From Acidimicrobiales bacterium (GTDB lineage: Bacteria > Actinomycetota > Acidimicrobiia > Acidimicrobiales > JAKAVM01): a DNA stretch of 10,745 bases. The translations under genes were made by a program, and so were the position numbers. Location: positions 1 to 10,745 of the forward strand of contig DAIDIS010000236.1 of NCBI GenBank assembly GCA_027451785.1, in the 5' to 3' direction. The notes below the pieces were generated by a model. The model was given only the letters and a program-made list of their open reading frames with translations. It was not told where the DNA came from and searched no databases. Positions 1 to 6,570 of this stretch are shown here, one piece after another; positions within the stretch are counted from its first letter, which is position 1, and each line of letters starts with the position of its first letter.

Positions 1-1863
1 AACCACCGAGAACGGCTTACGCCTAACGGCCTCCGTCAGCTGACCACCTTCGTCATAACCGACATACCCGGGGGGAGAACCCACCAAGCGGGAAACCGTG
101 TGCTTTTCCATGTACTCGCTCATGTCGAGCTGGATAAGCGCAGACTCGTCACCGAACAGGAACTCGGCCAGTGTCTTGGCAAGCTCGGTCTTCCCAACCC
201 CTGTCGGGCCAAGGAAGATAAACGAGCCGGAGGGCCTCCTTGGATCCTTTAGACCGGCACGGGTCCTGCGGATCGCCTTGGAAAGAGACACAATGGCCTC
301 GTTCTGCCCAATGATTCGCCTGTGCAGCTCGTCCTCCATGCGAAGGAGCTTTGCGGTCTCCTCCTCGGTGAGCTTGTACACGGGGATCCCGGTCCAGTTT
401 GAGAGAACCTCGGCAATCACTTCCTCGTCGACAATGTCGAAGAGGTCGACGCCATCCTCCCTCCATTCGGCGGCCATGCCGTCGCGCTTGTCGGTCAACT
501 CCTTGACCTGACCCTCTAGGCGGGTGATCGCGTCTGCGTCTTGCTTTTGCTGTGCGGCGTCCCTGTCCTTGACCAAAGCAGCGATTTCGGACTCAATCTG
601 ACGATAGGCAGGTGGAGTGGACATTCTTCTAATTCTGAGGCGGCTACCGGCCTCGTCGATCAAGTCGATCGCCTTGTCAGGAAGATACCGATCAGCGATA
701 TAGCGGTCAGCCATGTTGGCTGCGGCCACAATCGCTTGGTCAGTTATCGTGACCTGGTGATGTGTCTCGTAGCGGTCACGAAGACCCCTCAAAATGTCGA
801 TGGTGTGCACCAAAGAGGGTTCCTCGACCTTGATCGGCTGGAACCTACGCTCAAGTGCGGCATCCTTCTCAAGGTGCTTGCGATACTCGTCAAGCGTTGT
901 AGCCCCAACCGTCTGTAGCTCGCCTCTCGCAAGCATCGGCTTCAAAATCGAGGCGGCGTCGATTGCTCCTTCGGCAGCACCGGCTCCTACGAGCGTGTGC
1001 AGCTCGTCGATGAAGAGGATGATGTCACCACGAGTGCGGATCTCCTTGAGGACTTTCTTCAGCCGTTCCTCGAAGTCGCCACGGTAACGGCTTCCCGCCA
1101 CCAAGGCACCCAAGTCCAGGGTGTAAAGCTGCTTGCCGCGCAATGTGTCGGGGATTTCCTCCGAAACGATCTTCTGGGCCAAGCCCTCGACTATGGCGGT
1201 CTTTCCAACCCCAGGCTCGCCTATGAGTACCGGGTTGTTCTTGGTCCTGCGGGACAGGACCTGCATTACGCGTTCGATCTCGCGCTCCCGCCCGATCACC
1301 GGGTCGAGCTTGTGGTCACGAGCCAATGCAGTCAAGTTGCGACCGAATTGGTCTAGAACCGGAGAACCCGAAGGCGAATCCTGACCGGAACCTCCCGACA
1401 CACCTGCTGGATCCTTCGGCCCCCCACGGTAGCCGGACATCATCTGAATGACCTGCTGGCGAACGCGGTTCAGGTCGGCTCCAAGGCTCTGAAGTACCTG
1501 GGCTGCTACACCCTCACCTTCGCGAACCAACCCCAGGAGCATGTGCTCCGTCCCGATGTAGTTGTGGCCGAGTTGCAGGGCTTCCCTCAACGAAAGCTCC
1601 AGGACCTTCTTTGCCCTTGGCGTAAAAGGAGGTGAGCCCGTAGTCGACGAACTCGCCGGCCCGATCGTCTCTTCGACCTTCTCGCGTACGGCATCAAGAG
1701 ATATCCCAAGCTGCGTAAGAGCTTTGGCTGCCACTCCTTCGCCTTCATGGATAAGCCCGAGCAATATGTGCTCGGTACCAATGAAGTTATGGTTGAGGAG
1801 CCTCGCTTCCTCCTGGGCAAGTACCAGGACTCGACGGGCTCTATCTGTAAATCTCTCGAACAA
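1..1863 (-). CDS. clpC: ATP-dependent Clp protease ATPase subunit ClpC (C-terminus beyond window)
   Basis: This is a Hsp100/AAA+ unfoldase that feeds proteins to the ClpP protease in the cytoplasm. 621 codons are visible. In order they are: a double Clp-N repeat (about residues 1-145, starting MFERFTDRAR); a Gly/Ser/Pro linker; AAA+ domain 1 with Walker A GEPGVGKT (215-222) and Walker B ILFIDEL (D286, E287); a coiled-coil/UVR-like middle domain (about 415-465); and AAA+ domain 2 with Walker A GPTGVGKT (552-559). The window ends at RRKPFSVV, just before the second Walker B. Family members are about 810-850 residues, so roughly 200-230 are missing, including any ClpP-docking loop. The start is a TTG: an in-frame TAG lies five codons upstream (1876-1878), and a perfect AGGAGG stands 8 nt before the TTG. 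No ATG or GTG lies between them. The gene is divergent from the polyprenyl synthase gene. It resembles M. tuberculosis ClpC1, which also sits beside lysS. Confidence 0.97.
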   Translation of the reverse strand, partial: MFERFTDRARRVLVLAQEEARLLNHNFIGTEHILLGLIHEGEGVAAKALTQLGISLDAVREKVEETIGPASSSTTGSPPFTPRAKKVLELSLREALQLGHNYIGTEHMLLGLVREGEGVAAQVLQSLGADLNRVRQQVIQMMSGYRGGPKDPAGVSGGSGQDSPSGSPVLDQFGRNLTALARDHKLDPVIGREREIERVMQVLSRRTKNNPVLIGEPGVGKTAIVEGLAQKIVSEEIPDTLRGKQLYTLDLGALVAGSRYRGDFEERLKKVLKEIRTRGDIILFIDELHTLVGAGAAEGAIDAASILKPMLARGELQTVGATTLDEYRKHLEKDAALERRFQPIKVEEPSLVHTIDILRGLRDRYETHHQVTITDQAIVAAANMADRYIADRYLPDKAIDLIDEAGSRLRIRRMSTPPAYRQIESEIAALVKDRDAAQQKQDADAITRLEGQVKELTDKRDGMAAEWREDGVDLFDIVDEEVIAEVLSNWTGIPVYKLTEEETAKLLRMEDELHRRIIGQNEAIVSLSKAIRRTRAGLKDPRRPSGSFIFLGPTGVGKTELAKTLAEFLFGDESALIQLDMSEYMEKHTVSRLVGSPPGYVGYDEGGQLTEAVRRKPFSVV

Positions 1864-2119
1864 TCTTCCCGCCTCCTATGGACGGAACTGCGGTTTAACT
1901 ACTGCAGTAAAAGTCTAGTCGTACTCGGTTACCAGCTTCGACGTCACCAAGCTCCCAAAATGCCGGCAAAGTCACGCTGCGACGCTTGGATGCGCCTCGG
2001 AAAAGGCCTTTTGACCTGGCGTTTACCTCCCTACTGGGTAGTATCCCCTAGAATATCCATTCAGAAAAATATGTTTCACTTTTCTTTATGTCGGCATCCC
2101 TGGGTATCTTCCTGAGTTA
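1864..2119. promoter_or_regulatory. Divergent intergenic region between clpC and polyprenyl synthase
   Basis: These 256 bp separate two divergently transcribed genes and should hold the promoters of both. No small gene or RNA is apparent. Two perfect palindromes are visible: TACTGCAGTA (1900-1909), 37 bp upstream of the clpC start, and AAAAGGCCTTTT (2001-2012). The stretch at about 2040-2095 is noticeably A+T-rich compared with the surrounding genes. Weak minus-10-like hexamers on the plus strand are TAGTAT (2039-2044), TAGAAT (2049-2054) and TATCTT (2105-2110), none with a well-spaced TTGACA-like minus-35. TTGACC at 2011-2016 is 22 bp from TAGTAT, which is too far. I found no complete CIRCE, HAIR, CtsR or ClgR operator. 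The exact promoters are therefore not assigned. Confidence 0.5.
1872..1877 (-). promoter_or_regulatory. Ribosome binding site of clpC fixing a TTG start
   Basis: The minus strand reads AGGAGG here, 8 nt from the TTG at 1863-1861. The in-frame TAG at 1878-1876 overlaps this site, so translation cannot begin further upstream. The MFERFTDRAR start matches the usual ClpC N-terminus. Confidence 0.9.
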
Positions 2120-3169
2120 GTGAACAGCTCTGACCTCCTAAAGCTTCCCGGTTTACCGGATCTTCTCGACCGTTTGGAGAAACTTCTTATCTCTACGGTC
2201 GAGAGCACAGATCCGTTCGTATCCCAGGTAGCAGGACACTTGATCTCGGCCGGGGGCAAACGCCTGCGCCCATCGCTCGCTATCGCGGCTGCTGCCGGCG
2301 GTGGAGCCAGCATCACAGATGACGTCTTGATGGGTGGCGTCTCGGTGGAGCTTGTCCACCTAGCCTCTCTGTACCACGACGACGTCATGGATGAGGCGAC
2401 ATCCAGGCGAGGAGTCCCGAGTGTCAATGCCCGGTGGGGCAACCTGGTGGCAGTGGTGTCCGGGGATTTTCTTTTGGCAAAAGCTGCAGGAATAGCTGCG
2501 TCGCTTGGCACCGAGATTGCGGGTCTGATGGCCGACACTCTTGCAAGGTTGTGCGAGGGGCAGCTTTGCGAAGTTCGCTCCGTCTTCGACACAGACAGGT
2601 CCATCGACACCTACCTGGTAGCGGTTCGTGGCAAGACTGCATCCCTTATGGCGACGTCCTGCCGGGTCGGTGCGATCGCCGCCGGTTTGGACCGGGAATT
2701 AATCGATGCGGTCACTCTCTTCGGCGAGGGATTCGGGATGGCGTTCCAGATTTACGATGACATTCTGGACATCATCGGCGACGAGGAGAAGATTGGGAAG
2801 CTAACCGGCCAGGATCTGGCCGAGGGCGTTTACACCCTCCCGACACTGAGAGCGCTGGAAGACCCCGAAGTGGGTCCAAAGCTCAAACAAATGTTGAGCT
2901 CCCCGCTTTCGGATACCGACAGGGTACTGGCCCGCTCAATGGTCGCCTCCACCGACGCAGTCTCATACTGCAAGGAAGCGGCGCTCTCGTATGTCAGGAG
3001 AGCGAACTCGTCCCTTGCGGTACTGCCGGACAAAGATGTGGCCGAATCGCTCGGGTCCCTTGGCATTGCGCTCTTGGATGCTCTTTCCATTCCACGCGAG
3101 AGCTTGAAGCTCGCAGCATCAGAGACCTTCCTGCTTTTCGACAAGGCCGAAGAGCTGCTGGCTCAGTAG
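2120..3169 (+). CDS. Long-chain trans-polyprenyl diphosphate synthase (hepta/octa/nonaprenyl type)
   Basis: This enzyme condenses isopentenyl diphosphate units onto an allylic diphosphate, giving the side chain of menaquinone or a related lipid. The 349 residues match the family length. The substrate-binding GGKRLRP is at 45-51, the first aspartate-rich motif DDVMD at 87-91 with RR following, and the second DDILD at 213-217 in FQIYDDILD. The fifth residue before the first motif is a small alanine (A82). In this family that goes with long products rather than farnesyl or geranylgeranyl diphosphate, so I infer a heptaprenyl to nonaprenyl synthase; exact chain length cannot be read. The GTG at 2120 is the first possible start in frame after the TAG at 2039, and no Shine-Dalgarno sequence precedes it. 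The gene is convergent with lysS and divergent from clpC, standing where many actinobacteria carry lsr2. A farnesyl or geranylgeranyl synthase is a less likely alternative. Confidence 0.93.
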   Translation: MNSSDLLKLPGLPDLLDRLEKLLISTVESTDPFVSQVAGHLISAGGKRLRPSLAIAAAAGGGASITDDVLMGGVSVELVHLASLYHDDVMDEATSRRGVPSVNARWGNLVAVVSGDFLLAKAAGIAASLGTEIAGLMADTLARLCEGQLCEVRSVFDTDRSIDTYLVAVRGKTASLMATSCRVGAIAAGLDRELIDAVTLFGEGFGMAFQIYDDILDIIGDEEKIGKLTGQDLAEGVYTLPTLRALEDPEVGPKLKQMLSSPLSDTDRVLARSMVASTDAVSYCKEAALSYVRRANSSLAVLPDKDVAESLGSLGIALLDALSIPRESLKLAASETFLLFDKAEELLAQ

Positions 3170-3182
3170 TCATTCCCGAAAA

Positions 3183-3206
3183 GCGAGCGGCGGGTCGATG
3201 GCTCGC
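3183..3206. terminator. Inverted repeat after polyprenyl synthase, possible terminator
   Basis: GCGAGC (3183-3188) and GCTCGC (3201-3206) form a perfect 6-bp stem with a 12-nt loop, starting 13 bp past the polyprenyl synthase stop codon. No run of T follows on either strand, only CCTT on the plus side, so intrinsic termination would be weak. Confidence 0.4.
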
Positions 3207-3216
3207 CCTTAACCGC

Positions 3217-3238
3217 CCAACCGGAGTGTAATGGTTGG
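3217..3238. terminator. Inverted repeat abutting the lysS stop codon, possible terminator
   Basis: CCAACC (3217-3222) and GGTTGG (3233-3238) form a perfect 6-bp stem with a 10-nt loop. On the minus strand the stem begins directly after the lysS TGA (3241-3239). It lacks a U-tract, so it is at best a weak or factor-assisted terminator or an mRNA 3'-end stabiliser. Confidence 0.4.
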
Positions 3239-4774
3239 TCAATTCACCTCTGGGCGCAGAGTTGGAAAGGCGATCACCTCTTTTATCGATGCTTGGTTGG
3301 CGAGAAGCATTACAAGCCGGTCGATCCCGATTCCGATTCCTGCAGTCGGGGGAAGGCCATACTCAAGTGCCCTCAAGTAGTCCTCGTCGACCGACATCGC
3401 TTCCTCGTCTCCCACTTTCTTCAGCTCCGCCTGAGCTTCAAATCGCCGTCTCTGGTCTTGCGGGTCGATCAACTCGCTGAAGGCATTCGCCAGCTCTCGC
3501 CCGGCGACAATCGCCTCGAACCGCTCCGCCAAATCGGGGTCATTGCGGTGCGGACGAGCAAGAGGGGAGACCTCCTTCGGAAAGTCATAGACGAATACCG
3601 GTCCCCACAGCTCCGACTCGACGGTCTTTTCGTACAATTCGAGGACGTACTTGCCGGCGCCCCAAGCGGGCTCTCCTTCGATCCCGAACTTGGATGCAAT
3701 CCCGGCGATCTCAGAAACCTCCATGGCCGGCGACACATCTACCCCGGCATACTTGGCGATCAGCGAGCACATCGTTTCACGGGGCCACGGAGGAGTGAGA
3801 TCCAGTTCCCGGCCCTGGTATTCGATCATGCTGGAGCCGCAGGTCTCCAACGCAGCTCCTGATACCAATTCCTCGGTCAGCGCCATCGCATCCGAGTAAT
3901 CAGCGTAGGCCTGATAAAGCTCAAGCATCGTGAACTCGGGGTTATGGCGCGGCGACATACCCTCGTTCCTGAAGACCCGCCCGATCTCAAATACCTTCTC
4001 GAACCCTCCTACGACCATCCTCTTCAAATAGAGCTCGGGGGCGATCCTCAAAAAGAGCTCCATGTCCAATGTGTTGTGCTTGGTCACGAAGGGCTTGGCG
4101 GTTGCCCCACCGGCAATCGGATGAAGCACCGGAGTCTCGACTTCAATGAACCCTCGACTCTCCAGGGAGTGCCTGAGCCAAGAAATCGTGCGACTCCTAA
4201 GTTGGAGAGCCGACCGTGAGTCGGCGTTCGCCCAAAGGTCCAAATAGCGCTGCCGGAAGCGCAGATCCTGATCGGAAACCCCATGAAACTTGTCCCCGAA
4301 GGAACGGCGCGCCTTCGCCAGCAGCACCCATTCCGATACCTTCACGGAAAGCTCGCCGCGCCGGGTCTTTACAACCGACCCCTTTGCCCCGACCCAGTCA
4401 CCGAGCGACAACTTCGAGAATGACGCGAAATCTTCCGCTACTTTGGCGGAGACAAACAACTGGATCTCTCCACTGGAGTCAACGAGCCTTCCGAATGCGA
4501 CCTTGCCCTGGACTCGGAGTAACATCAGCCTTCCGGCGACAGAGACAACATCCTCCGTCTCTTCGCCATCGGCAAGCTCGGAGTACTTGGCGACAAGCTC
4601 GGCGCACTCGTTCGTGCGTTCGAAGCGATACGGAATTGCCGCGCCTAACTCATCACTATGCATTTCAGAATCGGCATCGACCGACGCAGAGCCATCCACT
4701 TGCTCTTCCATTTCCTTTTCGGGGTGAACCTCGCCGGTGAGGTCGCCTTTGAGTTCGGGCTCTCCCTTTTCCAT
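3239..4774 (-). CDS. lysS: Lysyl-tRNA synthetase, class II
   Basis: This enzyme activates lysine with ATP and charges tRNA-Lys in the cytoplasm. At 511 residues it has the normal bacterial length. It carries an OB-fold anticodon-binding domain (about 75-160: VSVAGRLML, GDWVGAKG) and then the class II catalytic core. Motif 1 is around GFIEVETPVLHP, motif 2 is FRNEG...RHNPEF (268-281), and motif 3 is GIGIGIDRL (479-487). The C-terminus FPTLRPEVN is typical. The open frame continues upstream to 4927, but the ATG at 4774 is the start: GGGAGG lies 8 nt upstream, and the ATG overlaps the coaX stop as TGATG, implying translational coupling. The odd part is the first 42 residues: they hold 15 Asp/Glu and lack the basic RRxKLxxLRxxG-like helix seen before the OB fold in E. 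coli LysS. lysS next to coaX and near clpC is the usual actinobacterial arrangement. Confidence 0.97.
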   Translation of the reverse strand: MEKGEPELKGDLTGEVHPEKEMEEQVDGSASVDADSEMHSDELGAAIPYRFERTNECAELVAKYSELADGEETEDVVSVAGRLMLLRVQGKVAFGRLVDSSGEIQLFVSAKVAEDFASFSKLSLGDWVGAKGSVVKTRRGELSVKVSEWVLLAKARRSFGDKFHGVSDQDLRFRQRYLDLWANADSRSALQLRSRTISWLRHSLESRGFIEVETPVLHPIAGGATAKPFVTKHNTLDMELFLRIAPELYLKRMVVGGFEKVFEIGRVFRNEGMSPRHNPEFTMLELYQAYADYSDAMALTEELVSGAALETCGSSMIEYQGRELDLTPPWPRETMCSLIAKYAGVDVSPAMEVSEIAGIASKFGIEGEPAWGAGKYVLELYEKTVESELWGPVFVYDFPKEVSPLARPHRNDPDLAERFEAIVAGRELANAFSELIDPQDQRRRFEAQAELKKVGDEEAMSVDEDYLRALEYGLPPTAGIGIGIDRLVMLLANQASIKEVIAFPTLRPEVN

Positions 4775-5574
4775 CAGGTATTCCTCCCGAATACGATTCG
4801 CAGGCCCTCCAAAGTCAACCAGGGATCGTGAACGAATGGCATCTCGATATGCGGCGCTATAACCTCTGCGAGCCCACCCGTCAGGATTATGGTCGCCTTC
4901 CCGATCTCTGACTCGATCTTCCGGCAAATGCCTTCAGTCTGAGCCGAGAAACCATAGATGGCCCCAGCCTGAATCGACTCGACAGTGTTCTTCCCGATCA
5001 CCCTTCTGGGTTCGAGGAACTCGACCCTGCCCAAGGCTGCCGCCTGCCGAAAAAGTGCGTCCATGGAAATGTCGATTCCCGGAACGATCAAACCGCCCAT
5101 GTATTCCCCGGCGTCCGAGATGACATCGAAGGTTGTAGCGGTTCCGTAGTCGACCACAACTGCAGGCCCCCCATAGGTACAGAACGCGCCGACGGCATTG
5201 GCGATCCGGTCGGCACCGACCTCTCGGGGGTCGTCATAGAGAATGTGGACACCGGTCTTGATCCCAGGCTCCAAGACGACCGTGGGCACGTCATACCATC
5301 TCGACGCCATCTCCCGAAGAGTGGCCGTCAGCCTCGGTACCGTTGAGGAAACCACGATACCGGTAACCGCTTCGGCGGAATTGAGCGATTCCAAGGACAT
5401 CAGTTCCGTAACCAACAGTGCATGTTCGTCGGCCGTCCGCTCGGAGTTCGTTGCAATCCTCCAATGGTGCCTTAGCAAGCCATTCGAACCGGCAACCTCA
5501 CCCGCGCCGGAGCCTTCCTCGGCAAAAAGCCCAAGGACCGTCTGCGTGTTCCCAATGTCTACTGCCAAAAGCAT
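4774..5574 (-). CDS. coaX: Type III pantothenate kinase
   Basis: CoaX phosphorylates pantothenate to 4'-phosphopantothenate, the first step of CoA synthesis. The protein has 266 residues, typical for type III enzymes of the ASKHA fold. It starts MLLAVDIGNTQT, the phosphate-binding DxGNT motif (6-10). The family GADR motif is at 120-123 and VDYGTATTFD at 141-150, followed by GGLIVPGI (160-167). ASKHA kinases do not use a P-loop, and none is seen. The ATG at 5574 gives the canonical N-terminus, although its Shine-Dalgarno is weak. A 56-bp gap separates it from nadC upstream, and its stop overlaps the lysS start by one base. With panC and panD in the same operon, the enzyme acts on the product of its neighbours. 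Confidence 0.96.
   Translation of the reverse strand: MLLAVDIGNTQTVLGLFAEEGSGAGEVAGSNGLLRHHWRIATNSERTADEHALLVTELMSLESLNSAEAVTGIVVSSTVPRLTATLREMASRWYDVPTVVLEPGIKTGVHILYDDPREVGADRIANAVGAFCTYGGPAVVVDYGTATTFDVISDAGEYMGGLIVPGIDISMDALFRQAAALGRVEFLEPRRVIGKNTVESIQAGAIYGFSAQTEGICRKIESEIGKATIILTGGLAEVIAPHIEMPFVHDPWLTLEGLRIVFGRNT
4783..4788 (-). promoter_or_regulatory. Ribosome binding site of lysS inside coaX
   Basis: The minus strand reads GGGAGG, 8 nt before the ATG at 4774. It lies in the last codons of coaX. It decides the lysS start against longer in-frame extensions into coaX, and supports coupled translation across the TGATG junction. Confidence 0.85.
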
Positions 5575-5630
5575 CTCAATCAGTTCCCAGGTAGAGGTTC
5601 GTAGGTAATTTTCCCTGCGCCGGAGTCGCT

Positions 5631-6542
5631 CTAGCCGGCCTCAGCGAGGTCCAGTCCAAAGTCGATTATCGGGGCGGAGTGCGTAATGCTTCCGACCGAG
5701 ATCAGGTCGACTCCCGCAGCGGCGTACTCTGCAACGTTGTCTAGGTTGATCCTTCCGGAGACCTCAACAAGGATTTCGTGCCCTCCGCCCATCTTCCTGA
5801 TTCTCTCAACCGAGTCCTTCGCCTGAGTCGGAGACATGTTGTCGAGCATCACAATCTTTGCACCGGCTTCTATTGCCGATACAACCTGCTCGAAGGAGTC
5901 ACACTCCGCCTCGATTGCGTGTCCCGGCCACAAGGATCTGGCCCTGGATACAGCCTCGTGTAGGGAGAGACCTGCCAAGTGATTATCCTTCACGAGCACG
6001 CCACCCGAAAGGTCTGACCTATGGTTCCGTCCTCCACCACACCGCACGGCCGCTTTCTCCAATGCTCGCAGGCCCGGGGTTGTCTTGCGGGTATCTCTGA
6101 TCTCTACATTGCGGTTGACGGCTTTGGCGGCTGAGACGAACCGTTGCGTCAATGTCGCAACTCCGGAAAGGCGGGAAAGAAAGTTGAGCGCCGTCCGCTC
6201 ACCGGTAAGCACGGGCCGCAAAGGCCCCGAGACCCTGGCAACAACTGTCCCGGAGGTGAACTTCTCACCGTCGGCGACCTCGAACACGAGACTTACACCG
6301 CCACCAATCTGAAGGTAGGCCTCAAGAGCGCACGCGCTTCCTGCAAGAACTCCTTCCTGCCTGGCTACGAGATTGCAGTTTGCAGTTGCTTCAGCGGGCA
6401 ACAGCGCGGCCGTCAGGTCCCCTAATGCTCCAAGGTCTTCGGCGATCGCGGCACTTACGGCTTTCACCACGGCATCCCGTGGAGGTTCAACGTCGGGGCC
6501 GAACAATCGCCCCGACGCGCCCAGGCTCGTGTTGGCGCTCAT
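5631..6542 (-). CDS. nadC: Nicotinate-nucleotide (quinolinate) pyrophosphorylase, carboxylating
   Basis: NadC converts quinolinate and PRPP to nicotinate mononucleotide, CO2 and pyrophosphate in de novo NAD synthesis. The N-terminal domain holds the GERTALNFLSRLSGVAT helix. The alpha/beta barrel holds RDTRKTTPGLRALEKAAVRCGGGRNHR, written here only as landmarks RDTRKT and GGGRNHR, which bind quinolinate and phosphate. LVKDNH, the EAECDS strand, IVMLDNM, EVSGRI and SVGSITHS follow. All are standard QPRTase landmarks. Starting at the ATG at 6542 the protein has 303 residues, close to family length. The frame stays open to a TTG at 6581 (316 residues, overlapping nadB by 11 nt), and another TTG lies at 6554. 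None of the three has a clear Shine-Dalgarno, so the start is uncertain. I prefer the ATG because the extra residues match nothing in the family. nadB ends 28 nt upstream. Confidence 0.95.
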   Translation of the reverse strand: MSANTSLGASGRLFGPDVEPPRDAVVKAVSAAIAEDLGALGDLTAALLPAEATANCNLVARQEGVLAGSACALEAYLQIGGGVSLVFEVADGEKFTSGTVVARVSGPLRPVLTGERTALNFLSRLSGVATLTQRFVSAAKAVNRNVEIRDTRKTTPGLRALEKAAVRCGGGRNHRSDLSGGVLVKDNHLAGLSLHEAVSRARSLWPGHAIEAECDSFEQVVSAIEAGAKIVMLDNMSPTQAKDSVERIRKMGGGHEILVEVSGRINLDNVAEYAAAGVDLISVGSITHSAPIIDFGLDLAEAG

Positions 6543-6570
6543 TACAGGAAGCAACTCGTCTCTCTCATAG

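Noticed and set aside
1984..1995. CGC-N6-GCG upstream of clpC as a ClgR site
   Set aside because: The ClgR consensus I know has five bases between the half-sites and specific flanks. This one has six and lacks the flanks.
2010..2016. GGTCAAA on the minus strand as a CtsR operator for clpC
   Set aside because: Only one heptad is present. The CtsR operator needs a second one three bases on, and the sequence there does not match.
2086..2610. Minus-strand open frame of 174 codons opposite the polyprenyl synthase
   Set aside because: It lies antisense to a gene with intact family motifs. Its translation is rich in Ser/Arg/Thr with no recognisable domain, as expected of a shadow frame in GC-rich DNA.
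3293..3862. Plus-strand open frame of 189 codons opposite lysS
   Set aside because: It is fully antisense to conserved class II synthetase motifs, shows no family resemblance and has no ribosome site.
4216..4740. Plus-strand open frame of 174 codons opposite the lysS 5' region
   Set aside because: Its composition is dominated by Arg/Ser/Pro, typical of a reverse-strand shadow.
4775..4927. 51-residue N-terminal extension of LysS
   Set aside because: It would lie wholly inside coaX in another frame. The ATG at 4774 has a strong GGGAGG site and a TGATG junction.
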